Below are positions 1 through 10,284 of a stretch of 64,000 bases of DNA, one piece after another; position 1 is the first letter of the stretch, and each line of letters opens with the position of its first letter. Origin of the DNA: Entoloma clypeatum (Eukaryota; Basidiomycota; Agaricomycetes; Agaricales; Entolomataceae); assembly GCA_963565915.1 (NCBI GenBank), contig OY751485.1, positions 5,022,001-5,086,000 on the forward strand, written 5' to 3'. The notes beneath the pieces were generated by a model. That model worked only from the letters and a program-made list of their open reading frames with translations, made no database searches and was not told where the DNA came from. Position numbers and translations under genes: made by a program.

Positions 1-814
1 GTCGAAGACATCTGCACAGGATGGAGCTTGCTTGATGCGTGGATCGCATTCCGTCGATCCAAGCGAAGTTCCTGATAAGATAAGTTTCGCGGACCAATCG
101 CGTGCTCTTGGTCGCTTCAAGCGAATTCCGACTCGGAACCTGGGCCCAAAGCCTGTATGTAGTCCCAATTCCGAAAAGAATACTTCAGATCGAAGAAGCG
201 GCCCCATACAACACTACAGCCAGTACAAACCTGGCATTTTCCCGCACAAAATGGCGAATCGGGAGCCGGGGAGCTTTAGTTTTGATTGTCGAGCATCGGC
301 CAGAAGATACCCATTTTCGCGCAAAGGAAGGGGTGGATTGAAACTAATTGACTCGGATGATGAACATAGATGAACAGATGTCCGGATCTGAAAAAACAGT
401 CGTTAAGAAACAATCTTGCAAACAGTCAAGAAGATACTGAACCGATGTTGGTGGGACAACCCGGACGAAATACTATATAGTACTGGCAATGAAATAAGTA
501 CCCGGGGCCGTTCTAGTTGACATTTCCGGGCCGAATCCCGATCTCCCTGTTCGCAAAATCTTCGCAAGGGGGCTGGGGGCAGTCGCAAGGGGGCAGTCAC
601 AAGGGTCCCCTCCTTCATCCACATCGATCACCTCAATCGTGGAACTTACTACCGGAGCACTAGGACCTCTGATCCTTCTGCCCTAGCATCTCCCCAAGAG
701 TATTGGGATCGGCCTCGACGAGGAAGGACCACTTGGGGCGCAAGCTGCCCGTGCCGCGACTTTGTCCATATAGAATGCGAGAATATACTCCCCAACTTTG
801 ACCCTATCACACCA
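1..814. other. Intergenic, no convincing gene
   Basis: Open frames here are short, overlap on both strands and show no recognisable domain. I see no RNA gene or repeat that I can support. The stretch ends where a relic of the 8216-9091 gene begins. Confidence 0.4.
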
Positions 815-937
815 TATCGACTCTCCTTTCCGTGGCACTTCCTTACCTCTCCAAAGCGCGTCGTGAGGATGACAAGGGATGGCATGTGTTTTGATGGTTT
901 GGATTTTGTTGAGCGAGTAGTATGGATGGGAGAGTAA
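815..937 (+). pseudogene. 3' fragment of a paralogue of the 8216-9091 gene
   Basis: About 120 bp resemble the 3' part of the gene at 8216-9091. The block matches the sequence around LPYFSKAR and then jumps over roughly 150 bp to the last codons (RDGMCLDGL...ERVAWMGE-like), ending in TAA at 935-937. The middle of the 3' portion is therefore deleted. Its orientation is opposite to the 5' relic at 1105-1607, so the ancestral copy was split and one part inverted. No open frame spans it, so it is not expected to be functional. Confidence 0.7.
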
Positions 938-1104
938 AGGTCATCCTTAGCTTCATCCAAATTGGCTCGTCGTACCTCGGCCATATTCTTCCCCATGAAA
1001 GTTTTTCCCCAAGTCAGCTCTGAGAAAATGGTACACCCATCTGCCTCTCAACATGTGTCAAGATTGAACTATGGATGTTGAATGTCACAGTACGTCGTTG
1101 AGGA

Positions 1105-1607
1105 CTTCAAAGTAAGTCGCCTGTCGCAAGGGGTTGATTTTCCGTTAGAACCATCTTGGTTCTCTTCTTGCCAGCGCCTCCGATCCTGCGGCACCTTCCA
1201 GCTGTGCCGGCAGGAACGGTGACCGGAGAAGTTGGAAGTACAAGGAGAATCCAAACGTGCAAGCCGCGCCCCCCGTCAAGGTGGAGGTCGATGGCTCCGG
1301 CTTCGCGCGTGGGGTTCGGGCGTGTGATTTGGACGATGTGCGTAAATGCCGCAGCGTTTTCCGTTGCCAGGGATCGAGGAAGGCGATCCCCGTGTGGAGC
1401 GCCAGGAGGATACGTGGTACTAATTTGTGTAGAGATACAAGTCCGCGCGCGGTCACGCGGGTGAGGGGATGGAGCGTCTGACCGGTTTATTGGGGGTGTT
1501 TGAATCCTTTAGCGAGGGGAACAGTCACAACATCGGATTGAGATGGCAGTCCAGACCTTGAATTAGACGTTACAGCGTTTGCGGAGCGGAGGGCGGCTGG
1601 CAGGCAT
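1105..1607 (-). pseudogene. 5' fragment of a paralogue of the 8216-9091 gene, inverted
   Basis: Read on the minus strand, this block follows the 5' two thirds of the gene at 8216-9091. An ATG at 1607-1605 corresponds to its start. The stretch around MTARGLVSLHKLVPRI is almost unchanged, and the match continues to the equivalent of ENQLLAARDF. An internal deletion of about 90 bp lies near the 5' end, and indels shift the frame several times. The matching 3' end sits at 815-937 in the opposite orientation. This is a dead copy, not a gene. Confidence 0.75.
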
Positions 1608-1956
1608 TGTGGCGTTACTTCGTAAAGTAGTGGAGAGAATGGGAGAAAAGGACATGGGGGATTGGCTAGAGTTACAGAGAATCTAGAATCACAGATAAAA
1701 TCTCGACGAGTCCTGCGCTAGCCAAAGCCGCGAACATGGACCAGCCCCTGAAAACAAAACAACCCTAATTCGAGGCGGCGTTATTCCAAGGAATGTGGTG
1801 GAAGACTCTCGAAGAATCACGATGATTGTTGTTTGGTTTTGCCTTCTGGACCAAATAAAACCATCCTCAGTCTCATAAATTTTGATTTAGAACCACTACT
1901 GATCGCGTATTAGTCCCCCCCATCCTCACCATTCTACTAGTCTCTCTAATAGTCCC

Positions 1957-4534
1957 ATGGCTGTCGTTGGAATCGACTTCGGCACGCTTCACAGCCTGGT
2001 GCGTTCTCCATCTCGTCTCTTAATGAGAGTTGTATCAGTAATCTCTACTTTCTAGATCGGTGTCGCCAGGCATCGAGGAATTGATATCATCGTGAACGAA
2101 GTGTCAAACCGTACAACACCGTACGCGTGTTCAAATGGTTGTAAGAATCAATACGATGCTAATTCACAATCACAGATCCCTTGTCGCCTTCGGTCCAAAG
2201 CAACGTGCAATCGGCGAGGCCGCAAAAACTCAGGAGACGTCCAATTTCAAGAATACGATAGGATCCTTGAAGCGCCTGATCGGGCGTAAAGTATCAGACC
2301 CGGAGGTCCAGCAGATTGAGAAGAAGTTTATCAACGCGTCTTTGGTTGATGTGGACGGAACCGTCGGGGTTGAGGTGCGTCATTCATCTCTAGTGGTATC
2401 CCGATTCATCGTGATCTGATCTCAATAAAGGTCAATCATCTGGGCGAAAAGCAGAAGTTTTCTGCCACACAGCTCACGGCAATGTACCTTGCCAAACTGC
2501 GCGACATCACCGCCAACGAGCTGAAGACAGGTGTGCAGGATGTTGTGATCGCTGTTCCAGGATGGTACACAGACATTCAACGAAGATCCCTTCTCGATGC
2601 TGCATCCATTGCAGGACTCAACGCTCTCCGTCTCATCAACGACACAACCGCCATTGCCCTAGGATATGGTATCACCAAGTCCGATCTCCCCGATGCCGAA
2701 AACCCTCGTCACGTCGCTTTCGTCGACATCGGCCATGCCACGCTATCCGTCTCCATCGTCGCCTTCTCCAAAGGCCAGCTCACTGTCAAGGCTAGCGCGT
2801 ATGATCGCAATTTGGGAGGTCGCGATATCGACTTGGCTCTTGTTCAACACTTTGCGGAAGAGTTCAAGACGAAATACAAAATCGATGTTATCTCGAACCC
2901 GAAAGCGACCTTCCGCTTGATCGCCGGTTGCGAGAAGCTAAAGAAGGTCTTGTCGGCGAACACGGAGTCCCCCTTAAATATAGAAAACATCATGGTCGAT
3001 GTTGATGCATCTTCCCATCTAACGCGAGAAAAGCTGGAACAGCTGATTTCAGGAGTCTTGGATCGCATCCCTGCGCCTCTTCACCAGGCCCTGGCGGACT
3101 CTGGCTTGACCTTGGAGCAGATCGATGCTGTCGAGCTTATTGGAGGTTCTACACGGATACCCGCCGTCCGCAACCGTATTTCGGAAGCCTTCCCAGGAAA
3201 AGTCCTCTCCACCACCCTCAACCAAGACGAGGCCGTGGCTCGCGGCGCCACCTTCGCATGTGCTCAGCTTTCCCCCGTCTTCCGTGTTCGTGACTTCGCC
3301 ATCCACGATATCCAGTATTACCCCATAAAAGTCCAATGGGAGCGGTCACCGTCTGATCCGGACGATGATGTTGAGCTTCTCGTTTTCCCCAAAGGTAATG
3401 GCATCCCCTCCACTAAAGTCCTCTCGTTCTATCGCAAGGATCCTTTTGATATCGAGGCTGTGTATGCTGAGCCCTCGCTTCTTCCGACTGGCATCGCTCC
3501 TTTCATCAGCAAGTTCACAGCGAAGGAGGTAACTACCGATGCCAAAGGCGACCTCACCTGCGTCAAGGTCAAGACAAGGTTGAACCTTCATGGTATCACA
3601 TCTTTCGAGGCCGCATACGCGGAGGAGATTGAAGAAAGGGAGGAGCTACCCGCCCCTATGGACGTCGAGTCTGCGGAGCCACCGCCGCCTCCGAAGAAGA
3701 AGAGGATTGTGAAGAAGAAGGAAATTCCTTTCGTCGCGACGTCGTCTGCTCTCGACAAGGCGACAGTCGAAGCCCTCAAAGAGCAGGAGAATTTGATGCA
3801 CGCTGCGGACAAGCTGGTGATGGACACTGAGGTGGGTTTTATTTTGCCCATATACCAACGGCCTGATCACTGATTGGACGACTTAGGACCGCAAAAACGC
3901 TCTAGAGGAGTACGTCTACGACACGCGCGGCAAGCTCGAAGATCGCTACGCGCCCTACGTCCAGGAGGAAGAGAAGGAGAAGCTCCTCGTTGCTCTTCGG
4001 GAAGCCGAAGACTGGCTGTACACCGACGAAGGCGAAGACGCCACCAAATCGGCGTACGTCTCGCGTCTCGACGCCCTCAAGGTCCTCGGCGACCCCATCA
4101 CCTTCCGCTACCGTGAGACGGACGAGCGGCAAAAGACCATCACCTCCCTGCGCGAGACGCTCAACAATTACATGAGCCAAGCGACGTCCGGCGACGAAAA
4201 GTACGCGCACATCGATGAAAAGGACAAGCAGGCCGTCGTCGAGAAGGTCGCGACTGTGCAGAAGTGGCTTGAGGACCAGATCGTCAGGCAGCTTGAGCGC
4301 CCCAAGAACGTCGACCCGGTCTTGACGAGCGAGGAGATTGGGAAGAAGAGGGACGAGGTTATATACTTTGCGACGCCTATCTTGACGAAGCCCAAGCCCA
4401 AGCCGCCGGTGGTGCCGAGTGGCACGCAGACGCCGAAGAGCAATGCGGAGACGCCCCCTCCGCCGCCGCCGAAGGGTGATGGGGAGGCTGCCGCTGGCGA
4501 GACGCCTGGTCCTTCGGAGATGGATGTAGACTAG
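1957..4534 (+). CDS. SSE1: Hsp110-class chaperone (Sse1-like), Hsp70 nucleotide exchange factor
   Basis: Cytosolic Hsp110 proteins release ADP from Hsp70 and hold unfolded clients. The N-terminus begins MAVVGIDFGTLHSL (the ATPase phosphate-loop motif), followed by ARHRGIDIIVNEVSNR, the GHATLSVSIVAF block, ELIGGSTRIP and LSTTLNQDEAVARGA, all diagnostic of Sse1 rather than canonical Hsp70. A beta-sandwich, an acidic/proline/lysine linker (PPPPPKKKRIVKKK) and a helical C-terminal domain follow, ending in a short MDVD tail. I place introns at 1999-2055, 2127-2175, 2375-2430 and 3832-3886, all GT-AG and 49-57 nt, which gives about 780 residues, the usual Hsp110 length. The start is the first ATG that yields the Hsp70 fold. 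No lesions were seen. Confidence 0.95.
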
Positions 4535-4709
4535 ATGGAGGAGGGCTGGGGGGATTGTTTACATTCAATGGTGCTGTGTACAACGTTAAACGATAATCAA
4601 GGAATATCCATTGCCTACTATATAGACTCCGATGTGGTATCAGGTTCAGGTTCAATTCAATCCATTCTTTTATCTTCATCATTCTCGCTGTATGATGAGG
4701 AAAAAAAAC

Positions 4710-4798
4710 TGTCCCGGAGAGACTTGAACTCTCGATCTTCCGATTGAATATTGAAGAGCATTAACAGTCGGACGCCGTAACCAACTAAGCCACGGGAC
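4710..4798 (-). tRNA. tRNA-Asn (anticodon GUU), intron-containing
   Basis: The minus strand folds into a cloverleaf. Acceptor arms GTCCCGT/CCGGGAC lie at 4798-4792 and 4717-4711. The D-arm is TGGCTTAGTTGGTTACGGC-like, the anticodon stem is TCCGA/TCGGA with loop CTGTTAA giving anticodon GTT, and the T-arm contains GAGTTCAAGTC. About 17 nt (ATGCTCTTCAATATTCA-like) sit one base 3' of the anticodon, the standard eukaryotic tRNA intron position. The body closely resembles fungal tRNA-Asn. A T-run suitable for Pol III termination lies just downstream (the A-run at about 4700 on plus). Confidence 0.9.
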
Positions 4799-5176
4799 AA
4801 GTCCACCGACGTTGGTTGCGGTTTCCCAGATGGACGTTTCTTCAAAACAAGCCCAATCGAAAAAAAAAAAAGTTGTATCGCAATACACAGGCTGACTTCG
4901 TTGCATGTCTAATTTATAAGAATGATTATGCCGCTGCATATCCAACCGACTTCGTGCGGGTCTCTGCCATCCACCCGACGCGTGTTAGAAGGGCCTACAA
5001 GGAGTCGGGGGCTTGAGCATTGCAGTTGGATATAGGTTGATTGAACCAAGATGCTCACTTCCTTGTTGTCGACGTTGTTGACACTTTCATGCTTCAACTT
5101 TCTTGCGTCGTCAGCGACCTTTAGCAAGACTTTCTAGTCAGATTCGAAGCTTTCAGGATCACACTGCTTGTTTTGT

Positions 5177-6543
5177 TCAGACCTTTTCCCAGATCGCGGG
5201 AAGCACGAGGAGCTGTTCGTGGATGCTGTTAAAACCGTCATAGGCCTTGCCGATCGCGGTCGCCAAGTTTTCGACGTGCTCCATCTCTACAGTAAGGTCT
5301 TCCATGCGTCGTTCGTTCTTTGGGCGCCAGTCTTGGGATATCTCTGCAGAAGACGTTGGAAAAAGGATATCTTAAGAAAGAAAGAGATGCTCACCTTGGA
5401 GGCGTTTTCGATTGGCGGGCATGCCATTGAAAATAGTCCAGCCGCTGATGTATATACCCGGAACCTGCAAGAAAAGCTATAAGAACGACGCTGAATTTCC
5501 TGCTAGGATACTAGAAAGCCTACCAAGATGCAAGCGGCGCTGAGGGGGGCAGCGAAGTGGACGCAGGCCATAATCGCACAAAATCCCGCAACACAGAGGA
5601 GTACGCCAATCACAAACGGCGATGCGAAAAGCTGCCACGTAGGTATTGTTTGATATTAGTGAAAGTCTCCTCGCCAACGTAGACCTCGCATGTGGCACTT
5701 ACTGTCCCACGCACACTGTTTCACTCAGTCAGTATAGCGGTAGAAAATGCCATGAAAGAAAGCGAGGCTAACTCTTCATATTGCTGGTTCATGCTGGTGA
5801 GCTCTGCCTTCACCGCGAGTACATCGGTAGCTAATTTGGCGCGTTGAGGATTGACGATGGTCGAAAGGGTCGAAACTGAGTTCGCTTGGGCATCGCGCTT
5901 GAGACGAGAGAATTCCACGACCAGGGGCTCTCCTCCGGCAACTGTGTCGTATGGTTTTTTCCGCTGGAGACGAGAAGAGTCAAGAAAGAACAACGTGGGC
6001 CATGACGTTGTAACTAACGTTGATGAACTTGGAGAGGGCTCGGCGTTTATCGGCTGCGGGGGCTTGAGAGTCCGCTAAACGAGTGACGATCACTCGAACG
6101 AAATCTGGTGTGAATCAGGAATGAGATGCGCCCAGAGATGGGATCGGATTCACGAAACCTTGAATGTAAGCTTCCGTCTTGGTTGCCGCATCGCGCGACA
6201 GCCGAGCCCACTCAGCGAAGCGCTTCTTCCTATTTGAAACTACAAGCATGGCGGTTGAACAAGTCGTTTTCACCTTTTGAAGTTCAACCCAGGTTGCCCC
6301 CAGATGAACCATCCCGTTGATCTCTTCTCCGCCAGGGAGTGAGAGAAGGCTGTTGAACTCTTGCCCGATGGATTCAAATATTTGATCCATGGCAGTTAAA
6401 TGGTCGGCGAGTTCCTTTGGGCCGCATACAACGAAGGGCCGCGACGAGGTAGAGTCGGCCTCAGTAGGCACTGTGGCGCTCGTTTGCGAAGGATCGACTG
6501 GGATGTCATGGCATATGACTGGTTGGATGAATAGGGAAGACAT
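5177..6543 (-). CDS. Unknown protein with central transmembrane segment and flanking helices
   Basis: I do not recognise this family. The first exon (from 6543) encodes about 125 residues beginning MSSLFIQPVICHDIPV with a helical GPKELADHLTAMDQI region. Short introns then join DFVRVIVTRLADSQ, a charged helical stretch (RKKPYDTVAGGEPLVVEFSR... LTSMNQQYE), and a strongly hydrophobic segment (LFASPFVIGVLLCVAGFCAI) that is one long or two short membrane helices. The C-terminal tail begins EISQDWRPKNERRMEDLTVE. The charged flanks suggest a membrane-anchored coiled-coil protein. I end it at the TGA at 5177-5179. A further intron could extend it to about 4909 (VADDARKLKHES...), so the C-terminus is uncertain. 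Confidence 0.6.
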
Positions 6544-6884
6544 GTGGTGGTGTGTGGGTGAAAAGAAACAGTCGTAACTTGACAGTACGTCACGTATCTA
6601 TTTGGGATTTTGACGTCCCAAATTCGGCTATTCGTGATACTACAACAGCGCTGCCTCGCTCGTGTACAGTGAGGGACAACGACACAACTCTTTACTTGGA
6701 CTCGGATGACGAGGGATTCCTAGTAAAGGTCCAGTGAACGTTTGGATGTTTGAACGTTGCTTCGTTGAAAATTTGATTCTGCGATCATCTGCCATGTGTT
6801 CTACCACTCCCAGCGCGCTACCATGGCATGATGGTGGTAAGTGTAAGCAGATGCAACTCCGCGGCCGTGTCGCAACCCAAACAT

Positions 6885-7110
6885 AGCACAGCTCGAGGAG
6901 GAGAACAAGACTCTCAAGGCAGGGATTGCGCAGCTCGAGAAGAACAAGGCGGGTGGGGTAGGAGACCCGGTACAGAGCGGTTGCTACAGCCTGGCAAGTG
7001 AAGGACGGGACAAGACGATCGAAAGTCAGAAGAAAATCATCGATGACCTTCGAAAAGCGGTGACAAAGGAGAAGGAACCCTGGAACGAAGTCATTGAGTT
7101 CCTGAGCAAG
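6885..7110 (+). pseudogene. Orphan coiled-coil coding-like exon
   Basis: One frame on plus reads AQLEEENKTLKAGIAQLEKN, then KTIESQKKIIDDLRKAV and EKEPWNEVIEFLSK, with leucines and isoleucines at heptad spacing and codon use like an exon. No initiation codon or continuing exon is evident on either side, and the frame meets stops upstream and soon after 7110. It may be a captured or decayed exon of a leucine-zipper protein, or one exon of a gene I could not assemble. Confidence 0.3.
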
Positions 7111-7322
7111 GTGTGTTCCCGCTATCATTTGGCGAGACGGCGGCTGAGGACGGTTTTACCACAGCTACCCGACCCTATAAAGCTCCTCGAAAATTTGAAT
7201 ACCGACAAGTGGGGGGTCTAGGCGGAAACCAGAGCGCGTACGAACCGGCGAGCTCTCTTCATTCTCGTGTATCTCGGCTCTGTCCAGATGGCCAGTCTCC
7301 CCTAACCGGAATCGAGACATGA

Positions 7323-8215
7323 GAACCAGCTAGTACTTGTTCGTCAATGACTTACGCGGCCAAAATTCGGAGCTCCCAAGCATACTTTCCATGATGGGAG
7401 AATGAGGAGTGTTTCTCGAACGCTGTATTGGAGGGCTTGAAGGGGCATGCGATGATGCCCTAATGATGTCCCTTTTTATTTCTCCATTTAGGATTGTATT
7501 ACTGCCACACCTCAAGCTTCAAGTTCCGAGTCGAGTCCCAAGTAACGTGTCTCTATCAACTTGAAGTCTCTATATTGTGTCGAACACGCAGGCTGGCTCT
7601 GACCTCTAACTTTGCCGACACTCTCCACCTTGTGGATGATAGTCTGTCACTGTGCTTCATAAGGAATGAGATCTATACCAAGCGCCGAATTCCTATGTAT
7701 GGATGAATCAGCCACTGGCAACTGCTCCGGAAACGATGAATGGGCGGGCACTGGGGCATAGAGGGCGCGCAGTCTTCATGATCACGAGAATCCGGTGCTT
7801 GCTATTTCCTCCCGAGATGCCATCCATTCACCCGACTTCTGGATTGCGAGGATCTCAGTGATTGCAGCCGAGATGGGCTATTGGCCGTGATTTGGTTGTT
7901 GTGGGTTGCGTGGCATCAAAGTTCCATCCTTGGAATGACGCCACGCCTGGAGAGCACAATGTTGCTAAATGGGGCCACATGGATGGCCAGAGAACAAAGA
8001 TCAAAGCGTCTCGTATTCGCAGCTTTGGCCAGCTTGCAGGGGTATATAGTAGGAGGCCAGGGTGCTAAAGGACTATACTCGATAACTTGCAATCGTCCTC
8101 AAGATTTTGTCTGTGACAATTTCCACTTCACCCCCTTCTGCAACTCTCTTCAATCCCCTCACGTTCTTTTCTTCTTTCTCATTTGTGTCTCCATCACGAA
8201 ATAAATAACGTCATA
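7323..8215. other. Intergenic and putative promoter of the 8216 gene
   Basis: No supported gene. A TATATA element lies at about 8042-8048 in a GGGGTATATAG context, followed by C/T-rich sequence up to the ATG at 8216. This arrangement resembles a TATA promoter with a leader of about 100-150 nt. Confidence 0.35.
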
Positions 8216-9091
8216 ATGCCCGCCATCCGCACCCCACTGCGCGAACGCTGTAACATCCAACTCAAAGTGTGGACTGCCATCCCAGCCGAAGTCTGCGATG
8301 ATTTCCCTAGTTGTGACGATGACGACGGGTTATTTTTTGGTGGTCGCGCTCTAGGAAAGAAGCCAACCCCTGATGTTCGCGTTCCCTGGACCAAAGGATT
8401 CAACGCCCCCAATAAACTGTCCTTCGACATCACAGGTCCGGCGCTCCATCCCCTCACCCGCATGACCGCGCGCGGCCTCGTATCTCTGCACAAACTAGTA
8501 CCACGCATCTTCCTCGCGCTCCATACGGGGACCTGCCTCCCCCGATCCCTGACAACGGAAAACGGTGCGGCATTCACGCACATCGTCCAAATCGCACACC
8601 CGGCCCCCACGCGCGAGGCCGGTGCCATCGACCTCCACCTCGACGCGAAGCGCGGCTTGCACGTTCTGATTCTCCCCGTGCTTCCAACTTCTCCGGTCAC
8701 CGATTCTGCCGGCACACCTGGAAGGAGCCGCAAGATCGGAGCCGCTGGCAGGAAGAGAACCAAGATGGTTCTCACGGAAAACCAGCTCCTGGCGGCACGC
8801 GACTTCCTCTCCCTAGCTCTTCCTTACTTCTCCAAGGCGCGTTGTCAGGATGACATGCCCATCGCAGGTGCAGATAATGTTCGGGTACTTGTCACTGCAC
8901 CTGTGGGCGATCGCGCTGCGGCAGATGTAATGACTGCTGTTCTGTGTTACCTCACATATGCTTCGCGGAAGAATGCGGCAACTGTGGTAGGCTGTATCAA
9001 GGCTGAGCACGGAATCCCGGTTGTGTGGAGGGATGGCATGTGTCTTGATGGACTGGGATTCATCGAGCGAGTAGCATGGATGGGAGAATAA
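8216..9091 (+). CDS. Single-exon protein of unknown function, possible inactive dual-specificity-phosphatase-like fold
   Basis: A 291-residue intronless frame begins MPAIRTPLRERCN. The N-terminal half is rich in basic residues and prolines, and the middle carries a basic GRSRKIGAAGRKRTK patch. The last third has VRVLVTAPVGDRAAADVM followed by a hydrophobic helix and GIPVVWRDGMCL. That segment resembles the beta-strand/P-loop/helix of dual-specificity phosphatases (VLVHC..G..RS), but the catalytic cysteine and arginine are absent at the expected places, so any relation would be to a pseudophosphatase; this is inference. A broken copy lies at 815-1607, showing local duplication. TATA box about 170 bp upstream. 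Confidence 0.65.
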   Translation: MPAIRTPLRERCNIQLKVWTAIPAEVCDDFPSCDDDDGLFFGGRALGKKPTPDVRVPWTKGFNAPNKLSFDITGPALHPLTRMTARGLVSLHKLVPRIFLALHTGTCLPRSLTTENGAAFTHIVQIAHPAPTREAGAIDLHLDAKRGLHVLILPVLPTSPVTDSAGTPGRSRKIGAAGRKRTKMVLTENQLLAARDFLSLALPYFSKARCQDDMPIAGADNVRVLVTAPVGDRAAADVMTAVLCYLTYASRKNAATVVGCIKAEHGIPVVWRDGMCLDGLGFIERVAWMGE

Positions 9092-10284
9092 AGTTCATAG
9101 TACCTTGGACTTGGTTTACAGTAAAATTAGCACACCCCCAAATTTGTCAGAAATACAATACATTCATTCCCCTGAAGTTTTTTTACGTCTCGAATCGTGA
9201 AAACTGATCTGAACGGTATAAATATTAAGTGCAGGCGTTGAGCAGCGGAGGAGCACTCTTTCTTCACTAACAAAAGAGAGGCTGCACCCGACGCGTACAT
9301 TGACACTCCGGGTCGAAAAAACCAACTATTTAGTACATAACAAGAAATAGTTTTATGTAAGGGAACGCGTCTTCAGAATGTCACATGACTCACATTACTA
9401 GGGCAGTTACGAGTCGCGATTTTTGTGTCACGAACTGACCGCGAACTGACCTCCTCATCCACGAACTGCCACGGACTAAGGGACCAACGGACTGAAACGG
9501 ACCACACATCGCATAGGCAGCAACTCTAGCTACTATATATCCCTGAACTGACGTGCGCTTTACATACATGTTTAGGATCGTCGAATACAGTGAAGATGAT
9601 CCGGGTCGGCGCACGAAGACGCCAGTCTCACTGTCTCAGTGCCGGGTGTTGGAGAGATTCTTGAAACGAGGCACTGTTGGTGTCAGTGTAGGATGGAGTT
9701 GCCGATTGAAAAGTCCAGTAACCACGTTTCCTCGCTGACGAGCTTGTTTAGATCTCGACATCTGTACATTCACCCCATCACAAAGTATCAGTTGACTCCA
9801 CAGTGACAAGACCAATTTCCTTCGCGAAATCGGGTACTCTCAGCTTCTGGCCGACGCTCCACCTGCTGGGTATTTGTGTGACGAAGACAGAGCCCGTTAT
9901 CTGCCGAAGAGTACGGGCAGGTTGCGAAAGGCTGTACTACTTTATGACGCATCTGAACTATCAATGATAGGCTTGGATTTTGGGCTACAGGCTTCGGGGT
10001 TCAAGCTCGGGTCGCAAGACAACATAACGTGGTGGAGCGCCGGCTACCAGCCCGCGACGGGTCCGCGAACAACATATCTTCCGCCAGAAACTTCACATAC
10101 ATACCTGGGATACGATCTGCGCATCATGGAAGCTCCATCCGTGTCCATCACCTACATCACACAGAACCTGGGGTCGTCGGCAAATGAATACGAAATGCAT
10201 CCACCTCGTCCACGTTAGGGGGCCGACAGGCTCGCGTGAGTATTAAATGCTCAAAATCCACGAACGATTACACAAGTGCCTACA
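9092..10284. other. Intergenic upstream of the polygalacturonase
   Basis: No gene is supported. A 115-codon plus-strand frame at 9874-10218 has no recognisable domain, and I treat it as chance. A small hairpin (AACTATTT/AAATAGTT) lies near 9326-9354, and short CGAACTG/GGACTGA-type direct repeats lie at 9430-9510. Confidence 0.35.

Noticed and set aside
6640..7128. 162-codon minus-strand frame with hydrophobic stretches
   Set aside because: It is antisense to the coiled-coil-like plus frame and has no domain; hydrophobicity is typical of the antisense of charged helices.
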